Shown here in pieces: positions 53,524 to 61,181 of a stretch of DNA of 64,000 nt. Below the pieces are notes generated by a model. That model was given only the letters and a program-made list of their open reading frames with translations, was not told the DNA's origin and searched no databases. The DNA is taken from NCBI GenBank assembly GCA_946413525.1, contig CAMKKZ010000019.1:1-64000 (forward strand), read 5' to 3'. Made by a program: the position numbers and the translations under genes. Positions within the stretch are counted from its first letter, which is position 1. Each line of letters opens with the position of its first letter. This DNA comes from an uncultured Oribacterium sp. (GTDB lineage: Bacteria > Bacillota > Clostridia > Lachnospirales > Lachnospiraceae).

Positions 53524-54687
53524 ATGAACAAAAAAGAGATTTATTTTGATAATTCCGCTACCACAAGGTGCTTTCCGGAGGTGGCCGCACTTGTAAGCAA
53601 GATTATGCTCGAGGATTATGGGAATCCATCCTCAAAGCATAGGAAGGGGCTGGAGGCAGAGAAGTATGTCATCCGGACCGGCGAGCAGATCGCGGAAAGC
53701 CTGAGGGTGAAGCCGAAGGAAATCATTTTCACATCCGGGGGGACGGAATCCAATAATATGGCGCTGTTCTGTGCGGCGGAGGCCAGGAAAAGGCAGGGGA
53801 TGCATATCATTACCTCGGCTATCGAGCATGCGGCTGTTTACAAGCCGTTGGACAGGCTGGCTGAGATGGGGTATGAGGTTACGAGCCTTCCTGTTGATGG
53901 GAAGGGGCATATTTCTCTTGAAGATTTGCGGGCGGCCATCCGGCCGGACACTATACTGGTTTCCATCATGTACGTGAACAATGAAATCGGCGCAGTGGAG
54001 CCGGTCGCGGAAATCGGCAGGATCATCAAGGAGCGTAACCCCGGAACGCTTTTTCATACGGACGCCATTCAGGCTTATGGCAAAGTAAGGATACGTCCAA
54101 AAGAGGACGGGATCGACCTGCTTTCCGCAAGCGCCCACAAATTCCACGGGCCAAAGGGAGCAGGCTTTCTTTACGTGGATGAAAGGCTGCATCTGAAGCC
54201 CCTGATTTACGGAGGGGGGCAGCAGGCCGGGATGAGGTCCGGAACGCACAATGTGCCCGGAATCGCGGGAATGGGCCTTGCCGCGGAAATGGTCTTTGCC
54301 AGGCAGGAGGAATATGTTCGGAAGATAAGGGGAATCCGGAATCATTTCATGGAAATGCTCCGTGAACTGGACGGCGTGAGGATCAATTCCGAGGAAGGAG
54401 AGGACGGCGCTCCCCAGATTGTTTCCGCAAGCTTCGAGGGCATCCGGGCGGAGGTGCTGCTGCATGCCCTGGAGGACAGGGGCATTTTTGTGGGATCAGG
54501 GTCGGCATGCTCATCCAACCATCCAGGCATCTCAGGCACATTAAAGGCCATCGGTCTGCCGCAGAGGCTTCTGGATTCAACCCTGCGCTTCTCCTTTTCG
54601 ATTTATAACGAGCCGGAGGAGGCGGAGGAATGCGTCCGGACGCTGTCGGAGCTTCTGCCAATGCTCCGACGTTATCGGAGGGCATAG
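53524..54687 (+). CDS. Cysteine desulfurase (NifS/IscS class V aminotransferase)
   Basis: 387 aa PLP enzyme: 'IYFDNSATTRCFPEV', 'FTSGGTESNNMALFC', 'AIEHAAVYKPL', 'DAIQAYGKVRI', PLP lysine in 'LLSASAHKFHGPKGAGFLYV', and the catalytic cysteine loop 'SGSACSSNHPGISGTLKAIG'. It mobilises sulfur from cysteine for Fe-S clusters or tRNA thiolation. In Clostridia it is commonly followed by thiI, which is not present here. A weak ribosome site precedes the ATG. Downstream, 54688 onward, is repeat-rich. Confidence 0.93.
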   Translation: MNKKEIYFDNSATTRCFPEVAALVSKIMLEDYGNPSSKHRKGLEAEKYVIRTGEQIAESLRVKPKEIIFTSGGTESNNMALFCAAEARKRQGMHIITSAIEHAAVYKPLDRLAEMGYEVTSLPVDGKGHISLEDLRAAIRPDTILVSIMYVNNEIGAVEPVAEIGRIIKERNPGTLFHTDAIQAYGKVRIRPKEDGIDLLSASAHKFHGPKGAGFLYVDERLHLKPLIYGGGQQAGMRSGTHNVPGIAGMGLAAEMVFARQEEYVRKIRGIRNHFMEMLRELDGVRINSEEGEDGAPQIVSASFEGIRAEVLLHALEDRGIFVGSGSACSSNHPGISGTLKAIGLPQRLLDSTLRFSFSIYNEPEEAEECVRTLSELLPMLRRYRRA

Positions 54688-54808
54688 CCGGAAGGGACGA
54701 CAGTGGGCTTTTGTTTCTGTTCAGACCTCAAACATGTGTTAAAAAGGAGTTTTCCACGTACTTTCCTCAGGTTCTTCAAATCGTTTTTTCGTCCATAAAT
54801 GTGGGGAT

Positions 54809-54905
54809 TTGCCTTGACCCGCTTACGGGTCGAGGCTAGCCTCCCGGCGACTTAGGGATTTGCCTTGACCCGCTTACGGGTCGAGGCTAGCTTCCCGGCG
54901 ACTGA
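54809..54905 (+). repeat. Family B core, two tandem partial copies
   Basis: Two units 'GGGATTTGCCTTGACCCGCTTACGGGTCGAGGCTAGC' shortened here, each ending CCCGGCGACT. They are the central hairpin (CTTGACCCG..CGGGTCGAG) of family B elements at 59119 and 60426. They lack the outer hairpins. Confidence 0.75.
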
Positions 54906-55030
54906 GGGACGGAGAAAATGGCTTGTTTGGAGGAAAATGGTCGTCCTTTCGCTATGCGGTAGGCACAAAGGGACGGAGAAAATGGCTTGTTTGGGGGAAT
55001 CTGGTCGTACTTTTGCTGTGTGGTAGCAGT
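54906..55030. repeat. ~65-bp tandem duplication
   Basis: GGGACGGAGAAAATGGCTTG followed by TTTGG(A/G)GGAA and TGGTCGT occurs twice, 65 bp apart. No gene. Confidence 0.65.
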
Positions 55031-55197
55031 CCGAAGCGGAAGACGGAGAAGAATACCAAAAGAGACAAAGTTATCATCTCTTTGAGGTGCAAGGACTACT
55101 GTTTAAGTCAAAACAAGTAAAATGATGAGTGAATAGTAGAGGGCTTTTGTGGAGAATTGATATGTGTCCGGAAAATATCTTGAAATATATGTAGCGA

Positions 55198-55238
55198 AAA
55201 CAGCGCCTTTGTCAATGGACAGAAGGCGCTGTTTTTGT
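55198..55238. terminator. Bidirectional terminator
   Basis: AAACAGCGCCTT (55198-55209) pairs with AAGGCGCTGTTT (55222-55233), followed by TTTGTG on the plus strand and preceded by A residues. It can act for both directions. Confidence 0.8.
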
Positions 55239-55256
55239 GTGAATTATAAAGTATTA

Positions 55257-55460
55257 AATTCCGGCCACCCTTTTGAACACTATCATTCCGGGACCGTGAT
55301 CTTGACCATCTCTTTGAACACTATCATTCCGGCGCCGCGATCTTGACATCTCTTTGAACACTATCATTCCGGCGCCGTAATCTTGACCATCTCTTTGAAC
55401 ATTATCATTCCGGCGTCGTGATCTTGATATCTCTTTGATGGCTTTCATTCTGGCATCGTG
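55257..55460. repeat. 40-41-bp tandem repeat downstream of the EAL gene
   Basis: Five contiguous units GAACACTATCATTCCGGCGC then CGTGATCTTGACCATCTCTTT, 40-41 bp each, the last degenerate. There are no spacers, so not CRISPR. It lies between the terminator and the 3' end of the minus-strand EAL gene. Confidence 0.8.
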
Positions 55461-55494
55461 GTCTCAATCGCCACTTGTTCTTGTCCCTCTGGGG

Positions 55495-57609
55495 CTATGC
55501 CTCGGCCGATTCGTCCATCCTCCGGATCTGGACCAGGAAGAAGCTGTGTCCGCCGGTTTCGGAGATGGGGAAGGTGCGGGTGTAGAGCATGACCTCTGAG
55601 CCGTCCTTCAGCCAGTAGGGATCCATGCGGATCAGCCCGTCCTTCGGGTAGGCCTTCGCGTCCTCAAGCATGTTCAGGAAATATTCCCGACCCCGGACGG
55701 AGGTCTCAGCCACGTGCAGCCTGCTGTACTCGTCATCCAGATCGCGGCCCGTGAGTCTTGTGTATTCGTCATTCTGCTGGAGAATCTGCACATTGCCCTC
55801 AAAGGACTCGAAAATCGCGCAAGGGCCGAGGAGGTGGTTCACAAGGTTGTTGTCAACCAGCTTCTGGGAAATCAGCTCGTCAATCTTGAGCCTTCCGACC
55901 CTGGTGCGGCGGAGCGTGGGCTTCTCGCGGCTGACATTCGCCTCGTCCCGGATAAGTTCCGTGTAATCCTCCACAGGCATGGGCTTGTAGTAGAAATAGC
56001 CCTGGACATAATTGCAGTTCATTTCCGACAGCATGGTGACCTGCTCCCGGGTCTCCACGCCCTCCGTCACCACGAGGATGCCCAGCATATGGGCCATATT
56101 GATAATGGTGGAGACAATGCTGTGCTCAGTGTCATTGGTAGATTCGAAGTCCAGGAAGCGCTTGTCAATCTTCAGGATGTCAATGTACATGGACTTCAAG
56201 GAGTTCAGCGAGGAGTAGCCGCTGCCGAAGTCGTCCATCAGGATAATGAAGCCGGCCTCGTGAAGCTTCTCGCAGCACTTCAGGATCTCGTCAGTATCCT
56301 GTGCATAAGCGCTTTCCGTCACCTCCACCTGTATGTACTCCGGGAGGATGGCGTATTTTTTGACGAGGGAAATGAAGTAGTCGGCTATATCCCCGAAGTG
56401 GAAGTCCAGGCGGGAGACATTAACGGAAATTGGCAGCGGAGTAATCCCCTGGTCCATGAGGCTCCTCTGGAATTTGCAAACGGCCTCCCAGATATATTTG
56501 TCCAGGGAGAAGATATAGCCGGATTTCTCCAGGACGTCAATGAAAGCACCGGGAGAGATAATCTCATTTCCCTTCTTCCAGCGCACCAGGGCCTCGGCAC
56601 TGGTAATGAGGCCTGTATGGATGTCGACCTTTGGCTGAAGGTAGAAGATGAATTCATTATCCTTCAGGGCCTTTTCCGCGTCAATCATCAGGATCTGTTC
56701 GGCGCGCAGCCTCTTCAGGTCGCCCTCGGCATAGAAACGGCTCTGTTTGTTGTAGTCGTTCTTGACATGGGAGAGGGCAATCAGGGCGCGGTCGTACATT
56801 TCCATGGAGGTGAATTCCCCAGGCTTGCAGATGCAGATGCCAAAGGACATGGAAAAGGCGTCCCTCTGCTGGAAGGACTTGAGGCGCGAGATGAGCCTGC
56901 TCCGGAATTCGCGGTCGTCCTCCTCGTCATAGGGGAGGATGATGCAGAAATTATCGCCGCCCAGGTAGCCTGCGATGCCCCCCTTGCCCTGGGAGAGGCG
57001 GAGGAGCATTTCCGAGGTATCCGTAAGGAGGCGGTTCCCGGCAACACGACCATAAATGTCGTTATAGAGCTTGAAATAATCAATGTCGATGGCAAAGGCG
57101 GCGAGGTTTTTCGCGTAGGCGTCCTCAATCCACAGATCTGCCATCATGAAGAATTCCGTCTCCCGGTACATATTGATCTTCGCGGGCTGGCCGATGGTCT
57201 GCTCCGCCGCGTCATCGTCCACGGGTCGGCTGCTTGCCTTCGAGTAGCACATGATGACGGGGTCGTTTTCCGCATCATCGGAGAGGACGATGTAATCCTC
57301 GATCCAGACCAGCGAGCCGTCCTGGCGCTGCAGCCGGAATTCCGAGGTGATGCCCCGGATGTTCTCGAAGCGCGTCAGGCGCTCGTAGAGGGTATGGGGA
57401 TCCCAGGTAAGCATGAAGGACTGCACGTCGCCCGGGTGCACGCAGTTCCTGGACATGTACTGGATGGCCTGTGAAAATGAGCCTGCCCTTTCCAACGGAC
57501 TTGACTTGTATTTCTTTAAATAAAGAATCCTGTAGGTATCCGTGATTGGATGGATTTCAACAAGCTGGTCAAAGGCGCTTGGAATGGGCATAGATACGCT
57601 TTCGGTCAT
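55495..57609 (-). CDS. PAS-GGDEF(degenerate)-EAL-PAS cyclic-di-GMP phosphodiesterase candidate
   Basis: 704 aa, soluble. Residues ~18-140 form a PAS-like sensor. Residues ~150-310 form a GGDEF domain whose active site reads 'YLGGDNFCIIL' (GGDNF), so diguanylate cyclase activity is doubtful. Residues ~320-570 form an EAL domain with catalytic signatures intact: 'TSAEALVRWKKG', 'SVNVSRLDF', 'VEVTESAY', 'LMDDFGSGYSSL', 'LKIDKRFLDF', 'VTEGVET' and 'VQGYFYYKPM'. It ends in a second PAS-like domain. Likely hydrolyses c-di-GMP, with the GGDNF part serving as regulatory GTP sensor (inference). AGGAGG lies 7 bases before the ATG at 57609. Single gene. Confidence 0.9.
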   Translation of the reverse strand: MTESVSMPIPSAFDQLVEIHPITDTYRILYLKKYKSSPLERAGSFSQAIQYMSRNCVHPGDVQSFMLTWDPHTLYERLTRFENIRGITSEFRLQRQDGSLVWIEDYIVLSDDAENDPVIMCYSKASSRPVDDDAAEQTIGQPAKINMYRETEFFMMADLWIEDAYAKNLAAFAIDIDYFKLYNDIYGRVAGNRLLTDTSEMLLRLSQGKGGIAGYLGGDNFCIILPYDEEDDREFRSRLISRLKSFQQRDAFSMSFGICICKPGEFTSMEMYDRALIALSHVKNDYNKQSRFYAEGDLKRLRAEQILMIDAEKALKDNEFIFYLQPKVDIHTGLITSAEALVRWKKGNEIISPGAFIDVLEKSGYIFSLDKYIWEAVCKFQRSLMDQGITPLPISVNVSRLDFHFGDIADYFISLVKKYAILPEYIQVEVTESAYAQDTDEILKCCEKLHEAGFIILMDDFGSGYSSLNSLKSMYIDILKIDKRFLDFESTNDTEHSIVSTIINMAHMLGILVVTEGVETREQVTMLSEMNCNYVQGYFYYKPMPVEDYTELIRDEANVSREKPTLRRTRVGRLKIDELISQKLVDNNLVNHLLGPCAIFESFEGNVQILQQNDEYTRLTGRDLDDEYSRLHVAETSVRGREYFLNMLEDAKAYPKDGLIRMDPYWLKDGSEVMLYTRTFPISETGGHSFFLVQIRRMDESAEA

Positions 57610-57689
57610 AGCGTTGCCTCCTGTTAATCGACTTACTTGCACTTTCCTGCGCTATGCAATTGTGCAAGTGTGCAAGTTTACAAATAATA

Positions 57690-57855
57690 ATTTACCAAAT
57701 TATAAATTAAAAATCTACAAACTTATAAATTAAAATTCCACGAATTTATAAATAAAAATCCGCAAACTTATAAATTAAAAATTCACGAATTCCAAAATAA
57801 AAATCTGCAAACTTATAAATGAAGAACAACGAATTTACAAACTGAAAATATAACT
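57690..57855. repeat. AT-rich tandem repeat upstream of the EAL gene
   Basis: Six to seven imperfect ~24-bp units of the type CAAACTTATAAATTAAAAAT. It lies in the promoter region of the EAL gene, so unit number could affect expression. Confidence 0.7.
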
Positions 57856-58113
57856 GGTAATTCCTGGGATTTTGACAAAAGTTTCCCACCCACTTCATTT
57901 GGGAATATTATAATATCATATATTTTCAATTTTTGGTAGGAATCTTAACAAAAAAATATAAAATGTTTCTTTAAAGTTTCTTTCAGATTCCTTCCATCGA
58001 GTCTTTCCTTTTTTGGTATGGTTCAAATCTTTCTTCCTGGTCTTTTCTTTTTCGATATGGTTCAAATCTTTCTTCTGTTTCTTTACCTTTCCGGTATTTT
58101 TCAAATCCCCCGG

Positions 58114-58227
58114 ACTTTAGCGGACTGATATTTTGACTATATTTGAAACAAGCCTTGTTTCAAAAGGCTTGTTTCTATGAAGCATTTTATGCTTTCCCAT
58201 AGTTGTGCAGCTTCAGTCCGCTAAAGT
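58114..58227. repeat. Large branched hairpin upstream of loaP
   Basis: A perfect 15-bp outer stem (58114-58128, ACTTTAGCGGACTGA, pairing with 58213-58227) encloses two hairpins: a perfect 12-bp stem GAAACAAGCCTT (58145-58156)/AAGGCTTGTTTC (58164-58175) and AAGCAT-TTT-ATGCTT (58180-58194). It is either a regulatory leader RNA of loaP or another hairpin-string element with 15-bp inverted ends. The region 57856-58113 before it is AT-rich, with short TTTCCTT/GGTTCAAATC repeats. Confidence 0.75.
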
Positions 58228-58393
58228 TGATTCATGCCAGGAAAGACATTGAAATGCTCATGATTGAAATGTTCATGAATTTGGTATAGAATGAATTTTG
58301 TTGAATTGGATAAATGCACAGTTACAGATATACGCAAAGGACGGCAGGCGCAGTCTTGCGCCAATTTTGATAGTCAGGGGGGTTGATCCGGCA

Positions 58394-58897
58394 TTGTGGT
58401 ATGTGATACAGGTTCAGACCAGGCATGAACTGGATATGATGAAGCGGTGCCGGGAGGAAGCGGCCGTGGATGGGGAGGACATTTTTGCCATACAGGCGGA
58501 ACGGCTTTTCCGGACGAGGGGAATGCTCGAGCTTCGGACGCAGGTCGCCTTTCCGGGATATCTGTTTGCGGAAACTCCCGACATTATAAGTCTTCGGATG
58601 CGCCTTCGGAGCATCCCGGAGCTGACGAAAATCCTTTCCATCGGGGAGACCATGACGCCCATTCATCCGGACGAGGAAGCGCTTTTAAGGAAGTTGGGCG
58701 GGGAGGATCACATTATCCGCAGATCCGAAGGTTACAAGGAGGGTGATCGGCTCGTGGTGACGAATGGACCCATGAAGGGTACGGAGGGGCGTGTCCGCTG
58801 GACGGATCGCCACAAGCACATGGCCGGACTCGAGGTCGACCTGCTGGGACAGAAGATCATTGTCAAGCTTGGAGTCGATATCCTGGAAGTCAAATGA
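58394..58897 (+). CDS. loaP: LoaP-type NusG-family transcription antiterminator
   Basis: 167 aa. NGN domain 'WYVIQVQTRHELDMMKRC', 'TQVAFPGYLFAETPDIISLRMRLRSIPELTKILSIGETMTPIHPDEEALLRKLGG'; KOW domain 'YKEGDRLVVTNGPMKGTEGRVRWTDRHKHMAGLEVDLLGQKIIVKLGVDIL'. Start chosen at TTG 58394 (giving MWYVIQ, the normal LoaP start) after AGGGGGG; an extended frame to 58298 lacks a ribosome site. LoaP promotes readthrough of terminators in polysaccharide or metabolite operons. The downstream DegT and O-antigen ligase-like genes are the expected kind of target. Confidence 0.85.
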   Translation: MWYVIQVQTRHELDMMKRCREEAAVDGEDIFAIQAERLFRTRGMLELRTQVAFPGYLFAETPDIISLRMRLRSIPELTKILSIGETMTPIHPDEEALLRKLGGEDHIIRRSEGYKEGDRLVVTNGPMKGTEGRVRWTDRHKHMAGLEVDLLGQKIIVKLGVDILEVK

Positions 58898-58904
58898 GTC
58901 AGAC

Positions 58905-58992
58905 GAAGAGAATTGAATGAAAAGATTCAATGAAAAAGATTCACAAATAAAAAGATTCAATAAAAAGATTCAATGAAAAGATTCAAATGAAG
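58905..58992. repeat. Short tandem repeat
   Basis: Four to five units of the type AAAAGATTCAATGA directly after loaP. Nothing else was recognised between here and 59118. Confidence 0.7.
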
Positions 58993-59118
58993 TGAGTCAG
59001 ACGAGGAGAAGAGGGAAACCTGAGGCACTGCTCGGTTGATATAGGGGGTTATTTTGAGAGCGGGAAAGAGAAAGAAGAGAATATCCCGGAAGAAAAGAAA
59101 GGAAATGGTGGAAAGGAT

Positions 59119-59280
59119 AGGTTTTGACGCGCTCTAAGGAAAAGCGCGTCAAAATCCGCCTGCGGCGGACAAACCCTCATTGCCGGGTGGCTAGCCTCGA
59201 CCCGTAAACGGGTCAAGGCAAATCCCCTTTGGGGTTCGCCAAGCACGGTCATGAAAAGCCTTGATGGCTTTTCATGACCT
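59119..59280 (-). repeat. Hairpin-string element, family B, left copy
   Basis: 162 bp from AGGT to ACCT. Hairpins: TTTTGACGCGCT..AGCGCGTCAAAA, TCCGCC..GGCGGA, CGACCCG-TAAA-CGGGTC, GGCAAATCCCC..GGGGTTCGCC and GGTCATGAAAAGCC-TTGAT-GGCTTTTCATGACC. It ends next to the Rpn gene start. The copy at 60426 has the same length and is inverted, with about ten differences, two of them compensatory. Confidence 0.88.
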
Positions 59281-59304
59281 ATGCTTGCCCCGGAGGAGGC
59301 AAAC

Positions 59305-60290
59305 GTGAACAGGAATGCAAAGGACAGTGTATTCTGTGACCTGTTCGGGAAGCTGGAGTATCTCATGCGGCTCTACAGGGAACTGCATCCGGAGGACAAG
59401 GATGTGCGTGAGGACGACCTAACGATCGTGACTCTGTCCAGCGTGTTCCTGAAGGGAATATACAATGATTTGGGGTTCATGCGGGGGAATAACCTGTTTG
59501 TCCTGGTGGAATCGCAAAGTACTTTTTCCTATAATATCATCGTCAGACTTCTGATTTATCTGGCTGAGACGTACAGGAGGTATATTGACAGGAACGGGTT
59601 GGACGAGTATTCCACGAAGGTGCTTGAGCTTCCCCGGCCGGAATTCTACATGGTATTCACCGGGGAAAGAAAGGAGCATCCGGAGACGATCTCCTTTCGG
59701 AAGGATATGCCGGGGATGGAGGGATGCCCCGTGGATGTGGAGGTGAAGGTTATCTACGGCAGCAGTGACGGGGACATCCTGAGCCAGTATATCACTTTTT
59801 CGAAGGTTTTTCCGCAGCACAAGAAATGCTGCGGAAAAATCTGAACAAAAATGCCTTCAGGCATATTTTGTTCAGACGCATCCCTGTGGGATGCGCCAAA
59901 TACGGTATAAACTATGCTTGATGCATAGTTTATACCTAGGTATTCACAGAACAGTACAAGCTGTATGGGAAGTGTCAAAAAACAGTTGATGAGACACTGA
60001 GGATCTGCCGTGAACTGGGTGTGTTGACAGATTATTTGGAAAAGGAGGGGGTGGCCGCAATCATGTATAAATTCATGGATCAGGAAACAGCAATGAAAAA
60101 AGCGCTCCGGACTGAACGCCAGGAGGGCATTGAAGAGGGCATTGAAAAGGGCATTGAAAAGGGAGGCATTCAGATGTTGGGCAAGCTTGTTTCGAATGGT
60201 CTGCTTACGATGGCGGAAGCGGCAAAAAGCGCCAATATCTCGATAAGCGAGTTTCAGTCCAGACTGGCTGCGCTGGCCGCAACGGAATAA
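59305..60290 (+). pseudogene. Rpn/PD-(D/E)XK transposase-like gene interrupted by a family A element
   Basis: 5' part (59305-59803): 'NRNAKDSVFCDLFGKLEYLMRLYRELHP', 'NNLFVLVESQSTFSYNIIVRLLIYLAETYRRYI', 'FYMVFTGERKEHPETISFRKDM' and 'VDVEVKVIYGSSDGDILSQYITFSKV'. This is the Rpn (recombination-promoting nuclease, transposase_31/PDDEXK) family, with the catalytic ESQST site intact. At 59804 a 134-bp family A element intervenes and causes an early stop at 59844. After 59937 the frame resumes 'FTEQYKLYGKCQKTVDETLRICRELGVLTDYLEKEGV...' with the usual C-terminal 'EGIEEGIEKGIEKG' repeats, ending at 60290. Removing 134 bp gives an exact K-V-F-T junction. GTG start at 59305 after GGAGGAGG. The gene is flanked by inverted family B copies. 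Confidence 0.88.
59804..59937 (-). repeat. Hairpin-string element, family A, copy 2 (inside the Rpn gene)
   Basis: 134 bp from AGGT (59804) to ACCT (59937), followed by another AGGT. Either the element has AGGT..ACCT ends without target duplication, or it is a 130-bp element with a 4-bp AGGT duplication. It has the four hairpins of copy 1 (753-887) in inverted order. The outer TTTTTCCGCAGCA..TGCTGCGGAAAAA stem here is longer (13 bp). Confidence 0.9.
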
Positions 60291-60425
60291 TTTTGCGTAT
60301 GGCGTTGCTTAATGATTGAAAGCATATTTGCCTGAATTATGCCGTTTTCAACTTAAATTGTTGACATGGAAAATAAGATATGCTAATCTTTCGGGAAACG
60401 GTACAGAAATCGGTGACTATATCAT

Positions 60426-60587
60426 AGGTTATGAAAAGCCATCAAGGCTTTTCATAACCGTGTCTGGCGAACCCCACAGGGGATTTGCCTTGACCCGTTT
60501 ACGGGTCGAGGCTAGCCACCCGGCAATGAGGGTTTGTCCGCCGCAGGCGGATTTTGTCGCGTTTTTCTTTGGAACACGTCAAAACCT
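60426..60587 (+). repeat. Hairpin-string element, family B, right copy
   Basis: 162 bp, AGGT..ACCT, inverted relative to 59119-59280. The hairpins are the same; GGTTATG..CATAACC replaces GGTCATG..CATGACC, a compensatory C-G to T-A change. The central ~80 bases are identical in both copies. Confidence 0.88.
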
Positions 60588-60856
60588 GTGCTGTTTGGAA
60601 GGGCGGATATCGTGTTCAGCCTATCCTGCCTGATTTTGTATCGGAATGTTCAGGAAGTCTGGGAAAGCGTCGGATGTTGGAGGCACCACGCCGGAAAAGG
60701 CTGACATAGGGAGAAGGGAGGAGAGGCAGAGGCTGAATAAGCTTTTGTATGGGAATGTATTACCTTTTTTCCACCCTGAACTTTATATTCATAACTTTTT
60801 TGCAAACAAAAGAAATACTTTCATGACTGTTTGTGGACAGGAGTCCATGACAATTA

Positions 60857-60995
60857 GTAAGAAAGGAACCTTTCATGATTTTTGTGGGGCGGGGCTCCAT
60901 GGCTACAAGTAAGAAAGGCAGGCCTTTTATACTTCATTTGTGCCGCCAACGCGTCACAAATGGGACGTCAATGCCTGCGGGCATCAAGCCATAAC
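60857..60995 (+). repeat. Hairpin-string element, family E (60.9 kb)
   Basis: GTGGGGCGGGGCTCCATGGC module, then AAGAAAGGC..GCCTTTTATACTT, ATTTGTGCCG..CACAAAT and GACGTCAATGCC..GGCATCAAG. Diverged copy with two one-base insertions. The interval 60588-60856 has no gene I can support. Confidence 0.78.
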
Positions 60996-61004
60996 ATGGT
61001 TTTT

Positions 61005-61043
61005 AAGGAAAAGCCGAAGTGATCGGCTTTTCCTTATTTTTTT
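61005..61043 (+). terminator. Rho-independent terminator
   Basis: AAGGAAAAGCCG (61005-61016) pairs perfectly with CGGCTTTTCCTT (61024-61035), followed by ATTTTTTT. It stands 140 bp before the DegT gene, so it could be a LoaP-controlled leader terminator of the polysaccharide operon. Confidence 0.85.
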
Positions 61044-61181
61044 GCGCTGATGGTCAGTCTAAATTCATGGACATCATGTCATTTTATTTTACATAGGAAA
61101 AAAGGAAAGGCTGCGTTGGCTTGTTGGTGTACGGACCGTCCGGGACGCGCGACCGGGCCGGAAAGATTGGGAGCATAAAGA

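Noticed and set aside
55257..55460. Regular ~40-bp repeats that might be a CRISPR array
   Set aside because: Units are contiguous with no unique spacers, vary in sequence, and no cas genes are near.
60646..60912. An 88-codon open frame downstream of family B
   Set aside because: It has no ribosome site, its residues have no family pattern, and its 3' part is translated family E repeat.
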